This document shows, piece after piece, positions 33,112-41,861 of a stretch of DNA of 64,000 nt. The position numbers were made by a program, and so were the translations under genes. Within the stretch, counting starts at the first letter, position 1. Each line of letters begins with the position of its first letter. Origin of the DNA: Microbacterium sp. 2FI (lineage in GTDB: Bacteria; Actinomycetota; Actinomycetes; Actinomycetales; Microbacteriaceae); NCBI RefSeq assembly GCF_005502885.1, contig NZ_SCMR01000002.1, positions 271,446 through 335,445 of the forward strand, given 5' to 3'. Under the pieces are notes generated by a model that was not told the origin of the DNA, did no database searches, and was given only the letters and a program-made list of their open reading frames with translations.

Positions 33112-33981
33112 GTGGACGGACTGGGTCGCCGGGTGCTCGTCGCAGCGTTCGACGGATGGAACGACGCCGGCGAGGCCGCGTCATCCGCCATCACGCAGCT
33201 GCGCGAGGGCGGGACGTACGAGCCGGTCTTCTCCGTGGACCCCGAGCTCTACTTCGACTACCAGTACACGCGACCCCAGATCGCGACCGACGCAGAGGGC
33301 AGACGCACGCTGACGTGGCCCGAGGCGACGCTGCTGCGACCGGCACGAGCCACCCGCGGCGGAACGCAGCTGTGGCTGCTCACCGGCGTCGAGCCCGCGC
33401 GCGCGTGGCAGGCCTTCGCGACGGAGTTCATCGACATCGCCCTGCGCGAAGACATCACCGGGTTCGTCGCGATGGGCTCGATGATGTCCGACGTCCCCCA
33501 CACCCGTCCGATCTCGGTGTTCGCGGGCAGCGACAGCGAGCACCTGCGCACCTCGCTCGATCTCGAGAAGAGCACGTACGAAGGACCCGTGGGGATCCTC
33601 AGCGTTCTCGGTCATATGGCGGATGCCGCCGGCATTCCCGCGGCGAGCCTGTGGGCCAGCGTCCCGCACTATGTCGCCGGCCACACGCCGTCGCCCAAGG
33701 CGACCCTGGCTCTCCTCGACCGGCTCGAAGACCTGACCGGCGCCCCCGTCCCGCGCGGCGAACTCGCGACCGAAGCGGCCGCCTGGGAGGCGTCGATCGA
33801 TGCCGCGGCAGCCGACGACGAGGAGATGACGGAGTACATCCGCCAGCTCGAGCGAACGCGCGACACGTGGGACTCCCCCGAGGCATCGGGCGACGCGATC
33901 GCGCAGGAGTTCGAGCGGTACCTCCGCCGCGGCGGAGACGGCGGCCCCACCAAGCCCGGTCGCGACGAGCCCCGCCGATAG
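33112..33981 (+). CDS. PAC2 family protein
   Basis: The 289-residue protein has the PAC2 fold: LVAAFDGWNDAGEAAS at the start, LLTGVEPARAWQAFATEFIDIA, ITGFVAMGSMMSDVPHTRP and ILSVLGHMADAAGIPAASLWASVPHYV. PAC2 proteins are homologues of eukaryotic proteasome-assembly chaperones but their bacterial role is unknown. A TATCCT -10 box at 33075-33080 and GGAGGAGG before the GTG at 33112 decide the start. It is divergent from the HAD-trmI unit, as in other actinobacteria. Confidence 0.92.
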   Translation: MDGLGRRVLVAAFDGWNDAGEAASSAITQLREGGTYEPVFSVDPELYFDYQYTRPQIATDAEGRRTLTWPEATLLRPARATRGGTQLWLLTGVEPARAWQAFATEFIDIALREDITGFVAMGSMMSDVPHTRPISVFAGSDSEHLRTSLDLEKSTYEGPVGILSVLGHMADAAGIPAASLWASVPHYVAGHTPSPKATLALLDRLEDLTGAPVPRGELATEAAAWEASIDAAAADDEEMTEYIRQLERTRDTWDSPEASGDAIAQEFERYLRRGGDGGPTKPGRDEPRR

Positions 33982-34010
33982 CGCGAGTCCCGTCGGCGAC
34001 GCGCGCGAGC

Positions 34011-34835
34011 TCAGTAGGCCGAGATCGCCCCCGTGCTCAGCAGCACGAGGATCAGCGTGCCGAGCGCGACGCGGTAGATCACGAACGGCAGGAAGCTGTG
34101 CTTGGAGATCCAGTTCATGAAGAACGCGATCACCCCGAGGGCCACCAGGAACGCCACGCCCGTCGCGACGGCCGTCTCGCCGAGCGTGAACACGCCGGGC
34201 TCGTTCCAGCTCTTGAACAGCTGGTAGAAGCCGCTGCCGAAGACGGCGGGGATCGCGAGCAGGAACGCGTAGCGCGCGGCCGCTGCCCGCTCGTAGCCCA
34301 TGAAGAGCCCGGCGGTGATGGTTCCGCCCGACCGTGACACGCCGGGGATGAGCGCGAGTGCCTGCGCGAACCCGTAGATCACGCCGTGGCCGACGGTGAT
34401 GTCCTGCAGCTTGCGCTTCTTCGCGCCGACGTGGTCGGCGATGCCCAACAGCACGCCGAAGAAGATCAGCATGCCGGCGATCAGCCAGAGCGAGCGGAAG
34501 ACCGTCTCGATCTGGTCCTGGAAGAGCAGCCCCAGCACGACGATCGGGATGCTGCCGACGATGATCAGCCAGCCCATCTTCGCGTCGGGGTCGTTGCGCG
34601 GGATGCGACCCGCGAGCGAGCGAAACCAGCTGCCGATGATCCGTACGATGTCTCGCCAGAAGAACAGCACGACAGCAGCCTCGGTGCCGATCTGCGTGAT
34701 GGCGGTGAACGCCGCGCCCGGGTCCTGAGCGCCGGGCAGGAACTCGCCGAGGATGCGCAGGTGCGCGCTGGAGGAGACCGGCAGGAACTCGGTGAGTCCC
34801 TGCACGAAGCCGAGGATGATCGCCTCGAGGAGCAT
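34011..34835 (-). CDS. uppP: Undecaprenyl-diphosphatase UppP (BacA)
   Basis: This 274-residue membrane enzyme recycles undecaprenyl pyrophosphate for cell wall synthesis; extra copies confer bacitracin tolerance. The two catalytic loops are clear: [15 protein letters not shown] (15-28) and [16 protein letters not shown], with the conserved Glu, His and Arg. The usual eight helices can be traced. GAAAGGCG precedes the ATG by 5 nt. Confidence 0.97.
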   Translation of the reverse strand: MLLEAIILGFVQGLTEFLPVSSSAHLRILGEFLPGAQDPGAAFTAITQIGTEAAVVLFFWRDIVRIIGSWFRSLAGRIPRNDPDAKMGWLIIVGSIPIVVLGLLFQDQIETVFRSLWLIAGMLIFFGVLLGIADHVGAKKRKLQDITVGHGVIYGFAQALALIPGVSRSGGTITAGLFMGYERAAAARYAFLLAIPAVFGSGFYQLFKSWNEPGVFTLGETAVATGVAFLVALGVIAFFMNWISKHSFLPFVIYRVALGTLILVLLSTGAISAY

Positions 34836-34860
34836 GGGGCGCCTTTCGTGCTTTCGTGCG

Positions 34861-34881
34861 GGATGCCGTCTCGCGGCATCC
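34861..34881 (-). terminator. GGATGCCG hairpin after the M20 peptidase gene
   Basis: GGATGCCG (34861-34868) and CGGCATCC (34874-34881) form a perfect 8-bp stem with a 5-base loop, 5 bases past the peptidase stop. There is no T tract. The arms are the same word that is over-represented across the window. Confidence 0.5.
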
Positions 34882-34885
34882 GTCG

Positions 34886-36187
34886 TCAGTAGGTGCGAAG
34901 AAGGTCGGTGAGAACGGTCTGGCCGAAGACGAGGGCGTCGATCGGGACGCGCTCGTCGACGCCGTGGAACATCCCGGTGAAGTCGAGGTCGGCGGGAAGC
35001 CGCAGCGGCGCGAAGCCGTAGCCGGTGATGCCGAGGGCCGCCAGCGCTTTGTTGTCGGTGCCGCCGCCCAGCAGGTATGGGATCACCGGCGTGCCCGGAT
35101 CGTGGCGGCCGAGCGCGCCGACCATCGCGTCGACGAGGTCGCCCGCGAACGGAACCTCGAGCCCGATGTCCTGGTGGACGATCTCGACCTCGACGCCGTC
35201 GCCGACGATGCGACGAATGTCGGCGAGGGCCGCTGCCTCGGTACCCGGGAGCACGCGCACGTCGATCAGCGCCTCGGCGCGGTCGGGGATGACGTTGTGC
35301 TTGTACCCGGCGGTGAGCCCGGTGGGGTTCGCAGTGGTCCGCAGCGAGGAGCGGAGGAACCCGGATGCCGCACCCGCAGCCTCGGCGAGGACGTCGGGGT
35401 CCGAGGCCGAGGCGCCGGTGATCTGCGACAGCGCATCGGTCATCGCGCGCGTGGTGTCGGTCATCGCGATCGGCCACTCGGTGCGTCCGAGTGCTGCGAC
35501 GGCATCGGCGAGTTTGGTGACGGCGTTGTCGCCGTGGAAGCTCGAGCCGTGCGCCGCGCGGCCGCGCGCGACGAGCCGGATCCAGATGAGCGCCTTTTCT
35601 CCCACCTGCAGCAGGTACGCGCGACGATCGCCCACGGCGATCGAGTAGCCGCCGACCTCGCTGATCGCCTCGGTGGCGCCGGCGAACCACTCCGGGTGGT
35701 CCTGCACGACGAGCGCCGATCCCTCGACGCCGCCGTTCTCCTCGTCGGCGAAGAAGGTGAGGATCAGGTCGCGCTCAGGCTGGTCGCCGGAGCGCAGGAT
35801 GTCGGCGACGGAGGTCAGGATCATGGCGTCCATGTCCTTCATGTCGACGGCGCCGCGACCCCACAGCATCCCGTCCTGCACGACGCCCCCGAACGGGTCG
35901 ACGCTCCAGTCCTCCGCGATCGCGGGAACCACGTCGAGGTGACCGTGCAGCACGAGCGCGGGCCGGGAGCGGTCGCGTCCCGGCACGCGGGCCATCACGT
36001 TGGTCCGTCTCGGGATCGGCTCGTAGTACTCGGGGGCGAGCCCGAGCGCCTCGAGGTAGGCGCCCACGTACTCGGCGGCTTCGCGCTCGCCGGCAGCCCG
36101 CCCCCCGCCGTGGTTCGTGGTGTCGAACCGGATGAGGTCGCGGGCCACCGCGGCGACTTCGGGCAGCTCGGGATCGGGAGACGGCAT
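34886..36187 (-). CDS. M20 family metallopeptidase
   Basis: The 433-residue zinc peptidase has HGHLDVVPA (H83, D85), the second metal-site Asp in [14 protein letters not shown], the catalytic pair in [11 protein letters not shown], and GGGTDNKAL near the C-terminus. The lid/dimerisation domain lies between about 190 and 320. The layout matches the CPSA/dipeptidase group (M20A/M20F-like), which cleaves small peptides or N-acyl amino acids in the cytoplasm. ATG at 36187, leaderless. Confidence 0.93.
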   Translation of the reverse strand: MPSPDPELPEVAAVARDLIRFDTTNHGGGRAAGEREAAEYVGAYLEALGLAPEYYEPIPRRTNVMARVPGRDRSRPALVLHGHLDVVPAIAEDWSVDPFGGVVQDGMLWGRGAVDMKDMDAMILTSVADILRSGDQPERDLILTFFADEENGGVEGSALVVQDHPEWFAGATEAISEVGGYSIAVGDRRAYLLQVGEKALIWIRLVARGRAAHGSSFHGDNAVTKLADAVAALGRTEWPIAMTDTTRAMTDALSQITGASASDPDVLAEAAGAASGFLRSSLRTTANPTGLTAGYKHNVIPDRAEALIDVRVLPGTEAAALADIRRIVGDGVEVEIVHQDIGLEVPFAGDLVDAMVGALGRHDPGTPVIPYLLGGGTDNKALAALGITGYGFAPLRLPADLDFTGMFHGVDERVPIDALVFGQTVLTDLLRTY

Positions 36188-36194
36188 GCCGACA

Positions 36195-36200
36195 AACCTA
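36195..36200 (-). promoter_or_regulatory. -10 box of the M20 peptidase gene, leaderless
   Basis: On the minus strand TAGGTT is followed by 7 nt and the ATG at 36187. Confidence 0.6.
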
Positions 36201-36220
36201 CCTTCCGGTGTGGAGGGACA

Positions 36221-36256
36221 AACGAAGAAGGCCCCCTTTCGGGAGCCTTCTTCGTT
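36221..36256 (-). terminator. Terminator of tRNA-Leu(GAG)
   Basis: AACGAAGAAGGC (36221-36232) and GCCTTCTTCGTT (36245-36256) pair perfectly over 12 bp, directly after the tRNA 3' end; on the minus strand TTTGT follows. It also insulates the peptidase promoter. Confidence 0.88.
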
Positions 36257-36259
36257 CTG

Positions 36260-36344
36260 TGCGCGAGGGGGGACTTGAACCCCCACGCCCTATACGGGCA
36301 CTAGCACCTCAAGCTAGCGCGTCTACCTATTCCGCCACCCGCGC
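36260..36344 (-). tRNA. tRNA-Leu (anticodon GAG)
   Basis: On the minus strand GCGCGGG pairs with CTCGCGC (one G-U) as acceptor stem, the anticodon stem CTAGC/GCTAG encloses TTGAGGT (anticodon GAG), the long variable arm TGCCCG/GGGCG is class II, and the T arm is GGGGG-TTCAAGT-CCCCC. Length is 85 nt including discriminator A; CCA is not encoded. Confidence 0.95.
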
Positions 36345-36414
36345 AAGGTGGTTTCGGTTTCGCAACCGAGGAACGACATTACCATGTTCCGGCGCCGTCG
36401 AAGAACCGAGGCCG

Positions 36415-37503
36415 TCACGCCACCGAGACGCCGAACGCGAGGCCGAGCGCGTAGGTGATGAGCGCCGCCGCATACCCGATCCCGAGCTGTCGCAGCGCCC
36501 GTCGCAGCGGGGGGCCACCCGAGAGCAGTCCGACGGCGGCACCGGTGCCGAGCAGCGCGATGCCGACGAGTACGAGCGCGATGATCACGGCGGTCATCCC
36601 CGACAGCCCGAAGATCCACGGCAGCACCGGGATGATCGCGCCCGAGGCGAAGAACAGGAAGCTCGACAGCGCGGCGCCCCACGCGGCACCGACGACCTCG
36701 TGGTCGTCGACGGCTTCGTCGGGCAGCCGGTAGGGCTCTGAGCGATCGGCGGCCTGTGCCGTGGCGACGACGCGGCGCGCGCGCTCGAGCGCGTCGGCGG
36801 CAGGCATCCCTCGCGTGCGGTACACCAGGGCGAGCTCGTTCGCGTCGAGATCGAGGTCGGGGAGCACGTGGTCGGCGTAGTTGCCCGGCTGCGTGGACTC
36901 GAGCAGCTCCCGCTGCGAGCGCACCGAGACGAACTCCCCGGCGCCCATCGAGAGCGCGCCGGCCAGGAGCCCCGCGATGCCGCTGAAGAGCACGAACTGC
37001 GGTGCGACGCCGGTCGCCCCGACCCCCATCACGAGGGCGAGGTTCGAGACGAGACCGTCGTTGGCGCCGAACACCGCCGCGCGGAAGGTGCCCGACAGCC
37101 GCCGCCGCCCGCGCGCCGCGAGGCCGCGGACGACCTCGTGATGGATCTTCTCGTCGGCCGCCATCGCCGACGTGGCGAACGGCTCGTCGTCGTACGGCGA
37201 GCGGGCCTCGGCGTTCTGAGCGAGGGCGAGCACGAAGATCGAACCGAAGCGCTTGGCCATCGAGCCCAGCAGCACCGTGCCGGCGTCGGGTCGCGGCAGC
37301 CGTGACGGCTCGCCGCCGAGGAGCTCAAGCCAGTGCGCTTCATGCCGACCCTCGGCGTCGGCGAGGGCAAGCAGGATCTCGCGCTCCTCGCCGTCGCGTC
37401 GCCCCGCGAGCTCGCGGTAGACGCGCGCCTCGGCGCGCTCGTTGACGAGATACTGCGCCCACCGGCGGCGGTCGCGGGCGGTCGGTGCGGTGGGCGCGCT
37501 CAA
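36415..37503 (-). CDS. Ferritin-like/VIT1 membrane transporter (MbfA-like)
   Basis: The 362-residue fusion has an N-terminal rubrerythrin-like four-helix domain (about 10-135; Glu/His pairs in NERAEARVYREL, ADAEGRHEAHWLEL, AADEKIHHEVVRGL) and a C-terminal VIT1/CCC1 domain (AAVFGANDGLVSNLALVMGVGA and five helices). MbfA-type proteins export iron or manganese. TTG at 37503 is the start: GGAGG lies 5 nt upstream and no ATG or GTG is suitably placed. A -10 TAGCGT sits about 40 bases upstream. Confidence 0.92.
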   Translation of the reverse strand: MSAPTAPTARDRRRWAQYLVNERAEARVYRELAGRRDGEEREILLALADAEGRHEAHWLELLGGEPSRLPRPDAGTVLLGSMAKRFGSIFVLALAQNAEARSPYDDEPFATSAMAADEKIHHEVVRGLAARGRRRLSGTFRAAVFGANDGLVSNLALVMGVGATGVAPQFVLFSGIAGLLAGALSMGAGEFVSVRSQRELLESTQPGNYADHVLPDLDLDANELALVYRTRGMPAADALERARRVVATAQAADRSEPYRLPDEAVDDHEVVGAAWGAALSSFLFFASGAIIPVLPWIFGLSGMTAVIIALVLVGIALLGTGAAVGLLSGGPPLRRALRQLGIGYAAALITYALGLAFGVSVA

Positions 37504-37610
37504 TCAGGCCTCCGAAGGCTGCGGTGCGGGGAACCCTTCCACGCTAGTGAGCGACAGGATGCCGCACCCCGCGAATCCGCGGATTGACAGCATTTCGGCC
37601 CTCCGAACCG

Positions 37611-38084
37611 TCAGCCCTGGCCCTGTTCCAGCTCGGCCCGGAGGCCGCGCTCGCCGGCGCGCATGACGTGCGCGTGCGCCCGCTCGAACGCGGGCCGCAG
37701 CGCCCACGCGGTGGCGTTCATCCAGCGGCGCTCGGTGGCGACGTCCCACCGGAACGTCACGATCGACGATTCGGGCCCGGCCGCGGCCACCTCGACCCTC
37801 CCGCTCCCCCGCAGATCGCCGGTGCTCGCCGCCGACAGTGCGCGCCCGGGGTCGACGTGGACGAGTTCGAGGCGCACGCGCAGCCGATAGCCGAGGGGGC
37901 TCCGCACCGCGAGCACGAGGTGCTCCCCCGCGGCGAGGCGCGAAGGCGGCGTCACGAGCTCGACCCCCGGCCACCACGTCGGCGCGGCGGCGTCGGCGCG
38001 CAGCATCCGCTCGATCTCTTCCCAGCACCGGCGCGCCGGCACATCGAGGCTCCACCGCGAGAGGAACGAGTAGGCGGCACCCAT
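37611..38084 (-). CDS. SRPBCC family protein
   Basis: The 157-residue protein has the polyketide-cyclase/START-like fold: YSFLSRWSLDVPARRCWEEIERM, PTWWPGVELV, GYRLRVRLELVHVDPGRALSAAS and a long C-terminal helix (ATAWALRPAFERAHAHVMRAGE). A lipophilic ligand is expected but unidentified. It stands alone between the VIT-type gene and a helicase gene. Confidence 0.85.
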   Translation of the reverse strand: MGAAYSFLSRWSLDVPARRCWEEIERMLRADAAAPTWWPGVELVTPPSRLAAGEHLVLAVRSPLGYRLRVRLELVHVDPGRALSAASTGDLRGSGRVEVAAAGPESSIVTFRWDVATERRWMNATAWALRPAFERAHAHVMRAGERGLRAELEQGQG

Positions 38085-38090
38085 GCCCGG

Positions 38091-38096
38091 AGTCTA
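38091..38096 (-). promoter_or_regulatory. -10 box of the SRPBCC gene, leaderless
   Basis: On the minus strand TAGACT is followed by 6 nt and the ATG at 38084. Confidence 0.6.
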
Positions 38097-38116
38097 GGCG
38101 CGCGCGGCCGCGCGGC

Positions 38117-39979
38117 TCATGAGTGCACGCGCCGCCGCAGCACATCGATGCGGGCCTGCAGCTGCACGACCGTCGCGTGCGAGACAGCGGGCCCGCCGCA
38201 GATGCGCCGGAGCTCGGCATGCACCGTGCCGTGCGGTTCGCCCGACTGCCGGGCGTACAGGCCGACCAGGCTGTTGAGCAGCTGGCGCTGCTCCTTGAGC
38301 GTGCGGTGGAGCGCCTGCGGCGGCGCCGGCTCGTGCGCGCCGCCGGTGACCTCGCTGCCCTCGCTCCCCTCCCGCGCCTCGCGGGCGCGACGATGGCGGC
38401 CCTGGCGCGCCTGGCGCTGCATGAGCAGCTCGTGCACGTGCTCTGGCTCGAGCAAGCCCGGCAGCCCGAGGAACTCCTCCTCTTCGGGGGTTCCCGGGAC
38501 CGCGAGCTGCCCGAACTCGCGGCCGTCGAAGAGCACGCGGTCGAAGTGGGCGAGCGAGCCGAGCGCCTGGTAGGTGAACTCCTCGGTGAGCGCGTCCGAG
38601 GCCTTGTCCTCGCGCTCGGCGGCATCCATCAGGTCTTCTTCGGCGTTCCAGTCGTCCTCGCCGTCGCTGTCGCGATCGAGGGCGTGATCGCGCTGGCGTT
38701 CGAGCTCGTTCGCAAGCGCGAGCAGCTGCGGCACGTTCGGGAGGAACACGCTCGCCGTCTCGCCCCGCCGCCGCGCACGCACGAATCGCCCGATCGCCTG
38801 CGCGAAGAACAGCGGCGTGGATGCCGACGTCGCGTACACGCCGACCGCGAGCCGGGGCACATCCACACCCTCCGACACCATGCGCACCGCGACCATCCAC
38901 CGACTGCCGTCGCCGGAGAACGTCTCGATCCGCGACGAGGCCTCGGCCTCGTCGGAGAGGACGACGGTCGGCGCCTCGCCGGTGATCTCACGGAGGATGT
39001 CGGCGTACGCGCGGGCCGCGGTCTGATCGGTCGCGATGACGAGACCGCCGGCGTCGGGCACCTGCTCGCGCACCTCGCTGAGCCGGCGGTCGGCCGACCG
39101 CAGCACCGCCGGGATCCACTCCCCTGCCGGGTCGAGGGCGGTGCGCCAGGCCTGCGACGTGATGTCCTTCGTGTTGTCCTGCCCGAGCTGGGCCTCCATC
39201 TCGTCGCCGGTCTTGGTGCGCCACTTCATCTGCCCCGCGTAGACGAGGAAGATGACGGGGCGCACGACGCCGTCTTCGAGGGCGCGGCGGTAGCCGTAGG
39301 CGTAGTCGGTGCGCGAGAGGCGGATGCCCTTCTCGTCGGGGTGGTACTCGACGAACGGGATCGGCGCGGTGTCGCTGCGGAACGGCGTCCCCGACAGCAG
39401 CAGCCGTCGGGTGGCGCGCGCGTACGCCTCGCGCAGGGCATCGCCCCAGCTGAGCGCGTCGCCGCCGTGGTGCACTTCGTCGAGCACCACGAGCGTTCGC
39501 GCATCCATCGTGAGGCGCTGATGCACCGACGCCTTCACCGCGACCTGGGCGTACGTCACCGCGACGCCGTGGTACTGCCGCGCCGGGATGGCGTGGCGGT
39601 TGCTGAAGGCGGGGTCGAGGCGGATGCCGACGCGCGCCGCAGCATCCGCCCACTGCGTCTTCAGGTGTTCGGTCGGCGCGACGACGACGATGCGATCGAC
39701 GACGCGACGGCGCAGCAGCTCACTGGCGAGGCGCAGGGCGAAGGTCGTCTTGCCGGCGCCCGGCGTCGCGGCGGCGAGGAAGTCGCGCGGACCCGACCCC
39801 GGTCCGTCGGGACCGTCGAGCGAGAAGTAGAGATCGAGAGCCTCGGCCTGCCAAGCGCGCAGGCGCTGGGCGGTTCCCCACGGCGCGCGCTGGGGATAGG
39901 TCGGGGAAAGATGCTCAGCGGCGAAGCTGCCGATGTGGGCCTCGGAAGCGCGTTCCTCGAGGAGGGCGTCGTCGTCCAA
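38117..39979 (-). CDS. DEAD/DEAH-box helicase (SF2, UvrB/XPB-like)
   Basis: The roughly 620-residue helicase has a Q-motif-like RLRAWQAEALDLY, Walker A ATPGAGKTT (71-79), motif II VVLDEVHHGGD, motif III LLLSGTPFRSD, and motif VI FFAQAIGRFVRARRRGETASVF. It lacks a nuclease domain; the last 110 residues are charged. The start is uncertain: TTG 39979 has GGAGG 5 nt upstream and a TATCGT -10 box at 40014-40019 fits a short leader. GTG codons at 39985 and 40012 are alternatives. Its substrate (DNA or RNA) is not known. Confidence 0.88.
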   Translation of the reverse strand: MDDDALLEERASEAHIGSFAAEHLSPTYPQRAPWGTAQRLRAWQAEALDLYFSLDGPDGPGSGPRDFLAAATPGAGKTTFALRLASELLRRRVVDRIVVVAPTEHLKTQWADAAARVGIRLDPAFSNRHAIPARQYHGVAVTYAQVAVKASVHQRLTMDARTLVVLDEVHHGGDALSWGDALREAYARATRRLLLSGTPFRSDTAPIPFVEYHPDEKGIRLSRTDYAYGYRRALEDGVVRPVIFLVYAGQMKWRTKTGDEMEAQLGQDNTKDITSQAWRTALDPAGEWIPAVLRSADRRLSEVREQVPDAGGLVIATDQTAARAYADILREITGEAPTVVLSDEAEASSRIETFSGDGSRWMVAVRMVSEGVDVPRLAVGVYATSASTPLFFAQAIGRFVRARRRGETASVFLPNVPQLLALANELERQRDHALDRDSDGEDDWNAEEDLMDAAEREDKASDALTEEFTYQALGSLAHFDRVLFDGREFGQLAVPGTPEEEEFLGLPGLLEPEHVHELLMQRQARQGRHRRAREAREGSEGSEVTGGAHEPAPPQALHRTLKEQRQLLNSLVGLYARQSGEPHGTVHAELRRICGGPAVSHATVVQLQARIDVLRRRVHS

Positions 39980-40090
39980 TCGCACCTCCCCCCGCCGGAA
40001 ACAACGAGTCACCACGATAGACGAGGCAGCCGACACCGGCGGTGCACCCAGCCGCGATATCCTGTCGACGGTCACGAACCGAGGAAGTGC

Positions 40091-40984
40091 ATGCCTGCTT
40101 ACGACGATCACCGCACCCCCTACGTCCCGAACACCGAGCCGCACCCCTGGCGCCGCTACGTCGCGATCGGCGACTCGTTCACCGAGGGCATCGGCGATCC
40201 CGATCCCGACGCTCCCGGTCGCCACCGCGGGTGGGCCGACCGCGTCGCCGCGGTGCTGGCGGCGCAGGTCGACGACTTCGCGTACGCGAACCTCGCCATT
40301 CGCGGGCGCCTGATCGGCCGGATCGTCGACGAGCAGGTCGAGCCCGCGATCGCGCTTCGTCCCGACCTCGTGACGTTCTCAGCGGGCGGCAACGACGTCA
40401 TCCGGCCCGGCTCCGACCCCGACGCGGTGGCGCAGCTGTTCGAGGACGCCGTCGTGCGCCTGTCGAGCACCGGCGCGACGGTGGTGGTGTTCACCGGCAT
40501 CGACACCAACTTCACCCCCGTGTTCCGGGGCCTCCGCGGCAAGGTCGCGATCTACAACGAGAACATCCGGGCGATCGCCGACGCGAACGACTGCATCGTG
40601 GCCGACCAGTGGGCGCTCAAGGAGGTGCAGGACATGCGGTTCTTCGACGACGATCGCCTGCACATGAACCGCCTCGGGCACCACGAGGTCGCCCGCATGG
40701 TGCTGCGGGCGCTCAACGTGCCCAACGACCTGCAGCCGATGCAGCCCGAGACGCTCCCTTCCCGCACATGGCGCGAGGCACGCGCGGTGGATTTCGTGTG
40801 GGCGCGCGAGCACCTGGTGCCCTGGGTGCTGCGGCGGCTCCGCCACCAGTCCTCGGGCGACCTGGTCACCGCGAAGCGGCCCGACGCCATGCCGATGACC
40901 CCGTTCGCGGCAACGCCGGAGGGCGCGGCAGCTGCGGCTGCGGCATCCGACTCCGACGAAGCCGGCGACGACGAGAAGTCCTAA
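40091..40984 (+). CDS. SGNH/GDSL hydrolase, copy 2
   Basis: The 297-residue paralog of the protein at 8902-9663 shares YVAIGDSFTEGIGD, RGWADRVA, YANLAIRGRLI, SAGGNDV, DDDRLHMNRLGHHEVARMVL and the tail HLVPWVLRRL plus SSGD. It adds about 22 residues at the N-terminus and an acidic/Ala-rich C-terminal end. A TATCCT -10 (40058-40063) and GAGGAAG give it a short leader. Its stop overlaps that of the convergent methyltransferase gene. Confidence 0.92.
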   Translation: MPAYDDHRTPYVPNTEPHPWRRYVAIGDSFTEGIGDPDPDAPGRHRGWADRVAAVLAAQVDDFAYANLAIRGRLIGRIVDEQVEPAIALRPDLVTFSAGGNDVIRPGSDPDAVAQLFEDAVVRLSSTGATVVVFTGIDTNFTPVFRGLRGKVAIYNENIRAIADANDCIVADQWALKEVQDMRFFDDDRLHMNRLGHHEVARMVLRALNVPNDLQPMQPETLPSRTWREARAVDFVWAREHLVPWVLRRLRHQSSGDLVTAKRPDAMPMTPFAATPEGAAAAAAASDSDEAGDDEKS

Positions 40985-41787
40985 CGTCTGCGCAGCTCCC
41001 ACAGGGCAACGGCGCTGGCCGCGGCGACGTTGAGACTGTCGACGCCGCCCGCCATCGGGATCGTGACGACCGTGTCGGCTGCCGCGAGCGCGGCCCGGCT
41101 GAGCCCATCGCCCTCAGCGCCGAGCATCAGCGCCACGCGCTCATGCCCCTGCGCGCGGAAGACGTCGAGCGCGACGGCGTCGTCGGCGAGGGCGAGGGCG
41201 GCGAGCTGGAACGACGAGGCATGAAGGATGCCGCGGGCGACCTGCCATTCCGGCAGCCGCGTCCACGGCACCTGGAAGACAGTCCCCATGCTCACGCGGA
41301 CGCTGCGGCGGTATAGCGGGTCGGCGCACCGCGGGCTGATGAGCACCGCGTCGGCTCCGAGGCCGGCCGCGGCGCGGAAGATCGCCCCCACGTTGGTGTG
41401 GTCGACGATGTCCTCCAGCACGACGACCAGGTGCGCGCCGGCGAGCACCTCTTCGATCGGGGGCAGCTCGGGCCGATGCATCGACGCCAGCGCCCCGCGA
41501 TGGACGGCGTATCCGGTGAGGCGCTCCGCGACCTCGGGCTCGACGACGAAGATCGGGGTCTCGGGATGCGCGTGCGCGACGGCCTCGAGGTCGGGGAGCC
41601 ATTTCTCCTGCACGAGCACCGAGCGTGGCCGGTGCCCGGCGTCGAGCGCCCGGGCGATCACCTTGGCCGATTCGGCGATGTAGAGACCGCCCGCGGGCTC
41701 ACTCACGCGCCGGAGCGCGACATCGGTGAGATCCCGGTAGTCGCCGAGCCGCTCGTCGTCGGCCGAAGAGATCCGCTCGATGCGCAC
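40981..41787 (-). CDS. SpoU/TrmH family RNA 2'-O-methyltransferase
   Basis: This 268-residue SPOUT (trefoil knot) methyltransferase has the three family motifs: DHTNVGAIFRAAAGLGADAVL, RVALMLGAEGDGLS and VTIPMAGGVDSLNVAAASAVALWE. The N-terminal 100 residues form the L30e-like substrate-binding domain. It methylates a ribose in rRNA or tRNA; the target is not predictable. GTG at 41787 is chosen with GTGGAG just upstream. It ends in a 4-base overlap with the SGNH gene. Confidence 0.92.
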   Translation of the reverse strand: MRIERISSADDERLGDYRDLTDVALRRVSEPAGGLYIAESAKVIARALDAGHRPRSVLVQEKWLPDLEAVAHAHPETPIFVVEPEVAERLTGYAVHRGALASMHRPELPPIEEVLAGAHLVVVLEDIVDHTNVGAIFRAAAGLGADAVLISPRCADPLYRRSVRVSMGTVFQVPWTRLPEWQVARGILHASSFQLAALALADDAVALDVFRAQGHERVALMLGAEGDGLSRAALAAADTVVTIPMAGGVDSLNVAAASAVALWELRRR

Positions 41788-41834
41788 GGCTCCACTCTGG
41801 CAGAGTGCGTAACATCCCGGTAAACCGCCCGGCC

Positions 41835-41840
41835 TACACT
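41835..41840 (+). promoter_or_regulatory. -10 box of the sirtuin gene
   Basis: TACACT stands 21 nt before the GTG at 41862, leaving room for a short leader with AAAGGGGGG. Confidence 0.5.
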
Positions 41841-41861
41841 CGGACCCGGAAAGGGGGGCGC

